Origin: Alphaproteobacteria bacterium
GTDB lineage: Bacteria; Pseudomonadota; Alphaproteobacteria; Micropepsales; Micropepsaceae
Assembly: GCA_003246795.1 (NCBI GenBank)
Contig: QKCS01000318.1
Location: 1-12,102 of the forward strand
Length of the DNA stretch: 12,102 bases
Direction: 5' to 3'
Position numbers and translations under genes: made by a program. Positions within the stretch are counted from its first letter, which is position 1; the number at the start of each line of letters is the position of its first letter. Under the pieces are notes generated by a model that had not been told where the DNA came from, did no database searches, and saw only the letters and a list, made by a program, of their open reading frames with translations. This document shows positions 7,037 through 12,102 of the stretch, in pieces.

Positions 7037-8014
7037 ATGGATGCATTGTCCGACGTTTTGCGCGTTGTCGGTCTGACGGGCGGGGTTTTCCTCGACGCCA
7101 GATTCACAGCGCCGTGGTGTGTTTTGGGGAAGGTCGATCCCCAATACTGCAAGCCGTTCATGACGCCGCCCGAGCACGTCATGTGTTTTCACTATGTGAC
7201 CAAGGGCGAATTCCTGATTGCGGTCGACGGCGCGGCGCCGCGCACGCTGCGGGCCGGCGACGTCGTGCTCATACCGCAGAACACGCTGCACAAGATGGGA
7301 AGCCGGCTCGATATCGAGACGGAAGCGTTTCATGTCACGGTCGGCCCCGACGAAGTGGGCGTGCCCCGCATCCGCCACGGCGGCGGCGGCGAGGCGTGCG
7401 AGATGGTTTGCGGATTCCTGGGCGGCGACGCGCAGATCGAGCCGCTCATTTCGGCGCTCCCGCCCTTGATGACGATGACGCTGGCCGACGCGCCCGGCGG
7501 CGAATGGATCGCACAGTCTTTCCGCTTCGGCGCGCAGCAGATGGCGCAAGGCGATGCGGGAGCTGCGACGATCATATCGAAGATGTCGGAGCTTCTGTTC
7601 GTCGAGGTCGTGCGGCGCCACCTCAAATCGATGTCCGACGGGCAAACGGGTTTCCTGGCCGGCTTGCGCGACGCGGCGGTCGGCAAGGCGCTCGCGCTCA
7701 TGCATTCGCGCGTGGCGTACGAATGGACGGTCGACGAGTTGGCGCAAGCCGTGAACATGTCGCGTTCGGTTTTCGCGGAACGCTTCGCGGCGCTGATCGG
7801 GCAGCCACCGGTGCGCTATCTCACGACATGGCGGATGCAGCTCGCCGCGCACAAGCTGCGCGAGGGACGCCAATCGATTCCGCAGATCGCGTTCGACATC
7901 GGCTACGAGTCGGAGGCGTCGTTTGCGCGCGCCTTCAAACGCGAGATCGGCATGCCGCCCGCAACCTGGCGCCGGCGCGCGGCCGACGGCACGCTGGCCG
8001 CGCAGGCGAACTAG
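7037..8014 (+). CDS. AraC-family transcriptional regulator with cupin-like sensor domain
   Basis: The protein has 325 residues. The N-terminal half (about 10-185) matches the cupin_6-type ligand domain seen in AraC regulators, with GEFLIAVDG and LRAGDVVLIPQNTLHKMG forming the beta-barrel core. The C-terminal 100 residues carry the AraC DNA-binding pair of helix-turn-helices: the first at about 230-255 (WTVDELAQAVNMSRSVFAERF), the second at about 281-310 (IPQIAFDIGYESEASFARAF, then PPATWRR). The ligand and targets are unknown. The neighbouring divergent acetyltransferase operon and the convergent thioesterase are candidates. The ribosome-binding site is poor (AGGCGGA 14 bases upstream). An in-frame upstream ATG at 7022 is at once followed by TGA, so 7037 is the earliest usable ATG. 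Confidence 0.92.
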   Translation: MDALSDVLRVVGLTGGVFLDARFTAPWCVLGKVDPQYCKPFMTPPEHVMCFHYVTKGEFLIAVDGAAPRTLRAGDVVLIPQNTLHKMGSRLDIETEAFHVTVGPDEVGVPRIRHGGGGEACEMVCGFLGGDAQIEPLISALPPLMTMTLADAPGGEWIAQSFRFGAQQMAQGDAGAATIISKMSELLFVEVVRRHLKSMSDGQTGFLAGLRDAAVGKALALMHSRVAYEWTVDELAQAVNMSRSVFAERFAALIGQPPVRYLTTWRMQLAAHKLREGRQSIPQIAFDIGYESEASFARAFKREIGMPPATWRRRAADGTLAAQAN

Positions 8015-8523
8015 CTCTTCCGCTTGATGCCGATGACGCGGCCGGCCTTCTCAGGCTTCGGCAGCTTGCAGTGCGTCTCGGCCATGGCGGCGAGGCGGGC
8101 TTGCGTTTCGTGCGGCCACGGCGCCGCGCGGCGCGTCTCGAAGTCGACGTGCATGATCATCAATTCGTTCGTCGCGGCGAGGAAGCCTTCCCCCGCGTGA
8201 ATCATCTCGTGAAAGATGTGGATGCGCTTCGGGTCGTGATCAAGAAGCTGGGTCGTCACGCGGAAGGGCGTCTCGGGCAGAAGCTCGCGATCGTACGTCA
8301 CGTGGGCTTCGAGAACGAAGATCATGCCGAGTTCGCGGCGCGTGTATTCCCACGATACGCCCAGCTGTTCGCAGAACGTGTCGCTCGCATGGTCAAAGGC
8401 GACCACGTAGTAGCCGACATTCATGTGGCCGTTGCCGTCGATCCAGTCGCGCTTCACATGGGCGCGGTGGCGGTTCAGAGGGGCGGTCAGATCGAGTTCG
8501 GGAAGCGCGAAGGGCAGAGGCAT
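8011..8523 (-). CDS. Hotdog-fold thioesterase (4HBT family)
   Basis: The protein has 170 residues. The active-site segment of hotdog acyl-CoA thioesterases is visible as DWIDGNGHMNVGYY (26-39), with H33, N35 and a later D44 as likely catalytic or substrate-binding residues. The beta-sheet half follows (FVLEAHVTYDREL, FHEMIHAGEGFLAATNELM). The family hydrolyses acyl-CoA thioesters. My impression is that this subgroup resembles the thioesterases tied to carnitine/betainyl-CoA metabolism, but nothing nearby confirms that. The ATG at 8523 has AAGGA 6 bases upstream. The stop codon overlaps the AraC gene's stop within the palindrome CTAG. Confidence 0.85.
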   Translation of the reverse strand: MPLPFALPELDLTAPLNRHRAHVKRDWIDGNGHMNVGYYVVAFDHASDTFCEQLGVSWEYTRRELGMIFVLEAHVTYDRELLPETPFRVTTQLLDHDPKRIHIFHEMIHAGEGFLAATNELMIMHVDFETRRAAPWPHETQARLAAMAETHCKLPKPEKAGRVIGIKRKS

Positions 8524-8665
8524 GAACGTTCCTTCGTTTCGTTGACGCGCAAGTCTAGGTGAAACCCAGTCGCCAGGAAAACCGGGACACGGCGGGCGCG
8601 CGGGCTTCGCGCACTACACCGCGCGCATCCTCAAGACTCCGCTGACGAACGAGAGCTAAGTCCGT
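8524..8665. other. Intergenic region with a short open tail of unknown origin
   Basis: This 142-base spacer precedes the thioesterase gene and follows the VOC gene on the minus strand. The thioesterase ribosome-binding site is at its left end. A weak stem, GCGCG (8596-8600) with CGCGC (8608-8612), lies mid-way. On the plus strand 8546-8659 is open and ends in TAA, with a plausible-looking C-terminus (HYTARILKTPLTNES) but no start codon. No clear promoter or intrinsic terminator is visible. Confidence 0.35.
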
Positions 8666-9082
8666 TCACGGCTTCGGCCAGTGAACGTATTCGAGCTTCA
8701 AGCCGTCGGGATCGGCGAAAAAGACGGCGTAGTAGCCGCGACCGTAGCGCGGATATTCGGCCGGCGCGTCAAGGATGGTCGCGCCGATCTCTACGAGCCG
8801 CTTGTGCAGGCGGTCGACGTCGTCGCGGCTTTCGGCCGTCCACGCCAAGTGGTGAAGGCCGGGCGCGTAGCGGTCGTGCTTGCGCGTGCGGCCCTCGCCC
8901 TCCGCGCGCATGATGCCGACGGAGGAGAAGGCGCCTTCCTTCGTGCGCAGGTCGAAGTCGAAGCCGCGGTCGTGCTCGCTGACGCGGCGATAGCCCATGA
9001 AGCCCAATACCGCCTCGTAGAAGGCGAGCGACCGCTTTGGATCGACGACAGTCAGATCGATGTGATTGACCATCCCACGCAT
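8666..9082 (-). CDS. VOC (glyoxalase/bleomycin-resistance) family protein
   Basis: This is a 138-residue single-domain vicinal-oxygen-chelate protein made of two beta-alpha-beta-beta-beta units. The start MVNHIDLTV, the SLAFYEAVLGFMGY helix, GLHHLAW (76-81) and DPDGLKLEYVH (124-134) are all typical. Likely metal ligands are H7, H78 and E131. The family includes glyoxalase I, extradiol dioxygenases and antibiotic-binding proteins, and the sequence does not decide the reaction. The ATG at 9082 has AAGGAG at 8-base spacing. A second ATG at 9073 is possible and would drop three residues. It seems to be a single-gene unit. Confidence 0.87.
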   Translation of the reverse strand: MRGMVNHIDLTVVDPKRSLAFYEAVLGFMGYRRVSEHDRGFDFDLRTKEGAFSSVGIMRAEGEGRTRKHDRYAPGLHHLAWTAESRDDVDRLHKRLVEIGATILDAPAEYPRYGRGYYAVFFADPDGLKLEYVHWPKP

Positions 9083-9252
9083 CGTGCCTGCTCCTTTTCG
9101 ACTCGGACCGGCAGGTTATTCCCAAACCGCGCTGCGCATACTCGCTTTGCAGGCAAAATCGGCGGGATACCGCCGTTTCCGCGCCGCTGCCTGTGAAACC
9201 CAGCAGGGCTGCGGCGAGGTTTGGTTAACAGGTCCACTCTACACTTATATCC
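9083..9252. promoter_or_regulatory. Divergent spacer before the cupredoxin operon, with a perfect inverted repeat
   Basis: This 170-base region separates the divergent VOC and cupredoxin genes. CGGCGG (9160-9165) and CCGCCG (9170-9175) form a perfect inverted repeat around GATA, which could be an operator half-site pair or a hairpin. The AT-rich end just before the cupredoxin ATG (ttggttaaca at 9221-9230, then acacttatat at 9241-9250) is the likely promoter. No Shine-Dalgarno sequence precedes the ATG at 9253. If TACACT at 9240-9245 is the -10 box, the transcript would begin almost at the start codon. Confidence 0.4.
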
Positions 9253-9888
9253 ATGCGTCTGCGTCTTCTCATGCCGATCGCGCTCGCGTGTGCGCTGGTC
9301 ACGAGCCAGACCGCGCGCGCGGCCGACGTCGCGGTCAGCGTCACCGATCAGGGCGGCGCGCCGGCGAAGGCCGCCGTGGTCACATTGACGCCGCTCGACG
9401 GCAAGCCCGCGCCGCCACCTGCCGCCGTCCGTCGTATCATCGATCAAAAGCACGAGGCGTTCGTTCCATTCGTCACCGTCATGTGGCGCAACGACCATCT
9501 TGTCTTCAAGAACAGCGACCGCACGCGCCATCACGTCTATTCGTTCTCGCCGATCAAACAATTCGAATTCGTTCTCGATCCCGGACAGACATCGCAGCCG
9601 CTGAAGTTCGACAAGGCGGGCGTCGTCGCCATCGGTTGCAACATCCACGATCAGATGCTGGCCTATGCCGTGATCGTCCAGACGCCGTGGTCGACGCTGA
9701 CCCCGGACGACGGTCGCGCGACGATCGCGGGCGTGCCCAAGGGGAAATACCGCGCAAGCGTCTGGCATCCGTATCTCGCGGGAGACGGGCCCGCCGACAA
9801 AGTCATCGATACGGAGGTCGGCGCAGTTTCTTTCGCGCTCGATTTGAAAACGCCGCGGAAGTCGCGCGGGCACGAGCGGCACTATTGA
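9253..9888 (+). CDS. Periplasmic cupredoxin-like protein (often annotated methylamine utilization protein)
   Basis: The protein has 211 residues with a Sec signal peptide: basic start MRLR, hydrophobic core, cleavage after ARA at about 23. The cupredoxin core runs from about 68 to 142. Type 1 copper ligands are visible: H94 (or H93) in RHHVYSFS, then C129-x2-H132-x2-M135 in GCNIHDQM. This is the same ligand spacing as in amicyanin. The flanks (DVAVSVTDQGGAPAKAAVVTL and GVPKGKYRASVWHPYL) resemble the beta-sandwich of carboxypeptidase-regulatory-like domains. Homologues are commonly labelled methylamine utilization proteins, but no other methylamine genes are present, so that role is doubtful. 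An electron-transfer or copper-sensing role in the periplasm is inferred. It is the first gene of a unit with the kinase, whose start lies 10 bases downstream. Confidence 0.85.
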   Translation: MRLRLLMPIALACALVTSQTARAADVAVSVTDQGGAPAKAAVVTLTPLDGKPAPPPAAVRRIIDQKHEAFVPFVTVMWRNDHLVFKNSDRTRHHVYSFSPIKQFEFVLDPGQTSQPLKFDKAGVVAIGCNIHDQMLAYAVIVQTPWSTLTPDDGRATIAGVPKGKYRASVWHPYLAGDGPADKVIDTEVGAVSFALDLKTPRKSRGHERHY

Positions 9889-9898
9889 GGCCGCGACG

Positions 9899-11701
9899 AT
9901 GGGATTTCGCAATCGCCTCATTCTGTTCCTGATCGTCACGCTGATCAGCGTCCAGGCGCTGACCGTGATGTCGGCCTATGGCGTCGTGCGGCAGAATTTG
10001 ATCGAGCGCGGACGCGGCGATCTTGCGGCGACGAGCGACGCCTTCATGCGGCAATTGCGGTTGCTGTCCGAACGCGTGAGCGACGGCGTGCAGGTGCTGG
10101 CGCTCGACTTTCCGTTGCGTCAGGCGATCGCGGAAAAAAACCGCGAGACAGCGCTGTCGGCGCTGCGCAACCACGGCCGCCGCATCGGCGCGTCGCGGAT
10201 GTTTCTCGTCGGGCTCGACGGCGCAGTCGATATCGACACGCAGGACGCCCGCGGGAACGCACGCGCGTTTCCGTTTCAGGACCTTCTGGACAAGGCCGCG
10301 CGGGACGGCCGGGCGATGGGGCTTGCGGCGCTTGACGGAGAGGTCTTCTGGATCGTGACGGTGCCGGTGAACGCGCCGCTGCCGATCGCGTTCATCGCCG
10401 CCGGCGTTCCGGTCGACGATGCGTTGATCGAAAAGCTCCGACAGGTTTCGGTGGTCCCGGCGACGATCGCGCTGGCGCTGCAGCAGCACGACGGTTCGTA
10501 TGCGCCGGCCGCTCGTGCGCAGGCGGCGGGGCGGATGCATTTGCCGGGGGCGGACGCACTGTCGTTCGGCGAGGCGTCGTTGGTCGAGGACGACGGGCAA
10601 GAGTTCTTGACGCTCGCCACCCGGCTGCAAACCGCGCGGAAGAGTTCGCCAGTGATCGCGGTGTTCGACTATCCGCTGCAAGAGGCGTTGGGGCCGTTCT
10701 ATGACGTCGCGGTTCCGGTCGGGATCGCGTTGGTGCTGGGGCTCGCGATTGCGATCCTGGGCGCGGCGCTGATCGCGCGGGGCGTGTCGCGGCCGTTGGA
10801 GTCGTTGGCGGAAACCGCGCGGCGCATCGAGGGCGGCGATTACACGGCGCCGCCGGTGCGCAAGGAAGACGGTGAGATCGGGCAGCTGTCGGATGCGATC
10901 GCGCACATGGTCGCGGCGGTCGCGGAACGGCAAGAGGCGTTGGCCGTCGCGCGCGACGACGCGGTGCGGGCGAACGCGGCGAAGTCCGACTTCCTGGCCA
11001 ATATGAGCCACGAACTGCGCACGCCGTTGAACGCCGTGATCGGGTTCGCGGACATGATCCAAGGGCAGCTCTTGGGGCCGATCGGCAACGATCGCTATCT
11101 GCAGTACGCGCGCGACATCCGCAACAGCGGCGCGCATTTGCTGTCGTTGGTCGAAGAAGTGTTGAGCTTGTCGAAGGTCGAAGCCGGGACGCTTTCGATC
11201 GAGCGGCAGAAGACGGCGCCGGGCGACGTGTTGAAAGACGTGTTGCCGATCGTGAAAGCGACCGCCGAAGCACGCAAAGTCACGGTCTCGGTCGACGGCG
11301 ATCCCGAGGTTTGGCCCGCGATCGACGCCGATCCCGTGCGGGTCGGCCAGGTGCTCGTCAGCCTGTTGTCGAACGCGGTGAAGTTCACGAGCGAGGGCGG
11401 GCAGGTACGGATTGCCGCGGAGGCGTCGGATGGTTTGTTGGTCCTGCGCGTCTCCGACAACGGGATCGGCATCAGCGCGGAGGATCTGCCGCGCGTCACG
11501 CAGCCCTTCTATCGTGTGAGTTCGGCGTTCGACGGCTCCTATCAGGGGGCGGGCCTCGGCTTGGCGCTGACCAAGGCGATCGTTGATTTGCACGGCGGGC
11601 GTCTTTCGATCGCGAGCGCACCGGGGCAAGGCACGACGGTCAGCGTCGGCTGGCCGCTGCACGCCGTCTCGGGCCGGGCGCGCAAGCAGGACGCCGCATG
11701 A
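9899..11701 (+). CDS. Membrane sensor histidine kinase with large extracytoplasmic sensor domain
   Basis: The protein has 600 residues. The first membrane helix is at about 6-28, followed by a periplasmic domain of roughly 240 residues that looks like a double-Cache sensor (FLVGLDGAVDID, LDGEVFWIVTVPV). The second helix is at 271-293, then HAMP at 294-346. In HisKA, H371 is the phosphorylation site in NMSHELRTPLNAVIGF. The ATPase domain has N492 in the N box, DNGIG (520-524) and GAGLG (550-554). No receiver domain is attached, and no response regulator lies in the window. The start has GAGG 8 bases upstream and sits 10 bases after the cupredoxin stop. The stop overlaps the next gene's start as ATGA. 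Position beside a periplasmic copper-type protein suggests that protein as a partner or signal source. Confidence 0.92.
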   Translation: MGFRNRLILFLIVTLISVQALTVMSAYGVVRQNLIERGRGDLAATSDAFMRQLRLLSERVSDGVQVLALDFPLRQAIAEKNRETALSALRNHGRRIGASRMFLVGLDGAVDIDTQDARGNARAFPFQDLLDKAARDGRAMGLAALDGEVFWIVTVPVNAPLPIAFIAAGVPVDDALIEKLRQVSVVPATIALALQQHDGSYAPAARAQAAGRMHLPGADALSFGEASLVEDDGQEFLTLATRLQTARKSSPVIAVFDYPLQEALGPFYDVAVPVGIALVLGLAIAILGAALIARGVSRPLESLAETARRIEGGDYTAPPVRKEDGEIGQLSDAIAHMVAAVAERQEALAVARDDAVRANAAKSDFLANMSHELRTPLNAVIGFADMIQGQLLGPIGNDRYLQYARDIRNSGAHLLSLVEEVLSLSKVEAGTLSIERQKTAPGDVLKDVLPIVKATAEARKVTVSVDGDPEVWPAIDADPVRVGQVLVSLLSNAVKFTSEGGQVRIAAEASDGLLVLRVSDNGIGISAEDLPRVTQPFYRVSSAFDGSYQGAGLGLALTKAIVDLHGGRLSIASAPGQGTTVSVGWPLHAVSGRARKQDAA

Positions 11702-12102
11702 GAACCCGGGCGTGCCTACTTGCCGTGTCGTACGTCGCAGCCGCGGCGCCGGTTGCGGCCGATTTCAAGTTCGAAGGCTACGGTGACGTTCGCTTGGTGC
11801 TACCGTCGAACAACGACGAAACGTGGCTCGAGGGCGGTTTGTCCAAGACGCGGTTCGGACGCGCGGACGACGACGCGGTGATCCGGATCGGCGAAATCGT
11901 CGGCGAGGCGATCTGGCAGGCGACGCCGGACGTTATGGCCTTTGCCTCTGTGCGCTATGACGACGATCAGCGTTCGCCGCTCGATTTGCTCGAGGCCTAT
12001 GTGCGTTACCGTCCAGTGTCGACCACGGCGTGGCGATGGTCGGTGAAGGCGGGCGCCTTTTTTCCGCCGATCTCGCTCGAGAACAACGAGGTCGGCTGGA
12101 CC
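11698..12102 (+). CDS. Secreted, probably outer-membrane beta-barrel protein, 3' end cut by window edge
   Basis: The visible 135 residues begin with a signal peptide, MRTRACLLAVSYVAAAAPVAA, cleaved at about residue 21. The mature part starts DFKFEGYGDVRLVLPS. It goes on with alternating polar/hydrophobic strands rich in aromatic and acidic residues (VMAFASVRYDDDQ, LLEAYVRYRPV, WRWSVKAGAFFPPIS), as in porin-like barrels. The segment GAFFPPISLENNEVGW recalls a family of uncharacterised outer-membrane proteins that I remember next to sensor proteins and cupredoxin-like genes; this is recollection, not a search. The start overlaps the kinase stop by 4 bases, so translation is probably coupled. 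The C-terminal aromatic residue that would confirm a barrel is outside the window. Confidence 0.72.
   Translation, partial: MRTRACLLAVSYVAAAAPVAADFKFEGYGDVRLVLPSNNDETWLEGGLSKTRFGRADDDAVIRIGEIVGEAIWQATPDVMAFASVRYDDDQRSPLDLLEAYVRYRPVSTTAWRWSVKAGAFFPPISLENNEVGWT

Noticed and set aside
6907..7182. N-terminal extension of the acetyltransferase frame
   Set aside because: It would run through the divergent promoter region and the AraC gene start. The ATG at 6906 has a good ribosome-binding site and matches the paralogue's start.
8559..9203. Repeat gtgaaacccag at 8559-8569 and 9193-9203, upstream of two different genes
   Set aside because: An exact 11-base repeat is expected several times by chance in 12 kb, and the two copies are not placed alike relative to the genes.
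9253..9888. Assignment of the cupredoxin to methylamine metabolism
   Set aside because: No methylamine dehydrogenase or maturation gene is in the window. The partners are a sensor kinase and an outer-membrane protein.
9803..11662. A 619-codon open frame on the minus strand
   Set aside because: Exactly opposes the histidine kinase, whose domains are clear. The translation is very Arg-rich and has no recognisable fold.

Overview
The window looks like chromosomal DNA of a GC-rich alphaproteobacterium. The base composition is high-GC, the genes are tightly packed, and the histidine kinase phosphorylation site with its following helix reads like kinases I associate with Rhodospirillales-type Alphaproteobacteria. 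The genus cannot be fixed from the sequence. I see no rRNA, tRNA, CRISPR array, insertion sequence or phage gene, and no gene-free stretch longer than about 170 bases.

Layout. Positions 1-6906 hold eight genes, all on the minus strand. In transcription order they are: a GNAT acetyltransferase, a MAPEG membrane protein, a short DksA/TraR-type zinc-finger protein, two tandem paralogous regulators (winged helix, BTAD domain and alpha/beta hydrolase in one chain), an OsmC-family protein, an AurF-like diiron protein, and a second GNAT acetyltransferase cut by the window edge. A 130-base divergent spacer (6907-7036) separates this block from a plus-strand AraC-family regulator with a cupin-like sensor domain. 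That gene meets a minus-strand hotdog thioesterase in a 4-base tail-to-tail overlap. A minus-strand VOC-family protein follows. The right end (9253-12102) is a plus-strand set: a periplasmic cupredoxin-like protein, a membrane sensor histidine kinase with a large extracytoplasmic domain, and the start of a secreted, probably outer-membrane protein.

How they may work together (inference). The minus-strand block has a stress or redox flavour: OsmC and MAPEG families, a diiron oxidase-like protein and several regulators. No pathway is proved. In the two tandem regulators the DNA-binding region is almost frozen while the hydrolase domain has drifted. This suggests two different small-molecule inputs acting on the same DNA sites.

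The right-hand cluster is the best candidate for an under-described system. A blue-copper-like periplasmic protein, a sensor kinase and an outer-membrane protein are joined by a 10-base gap and an ATGA start/stop overlap, so copper or periplasmic redox state could feed a kinase. Its response regulator is not in view.
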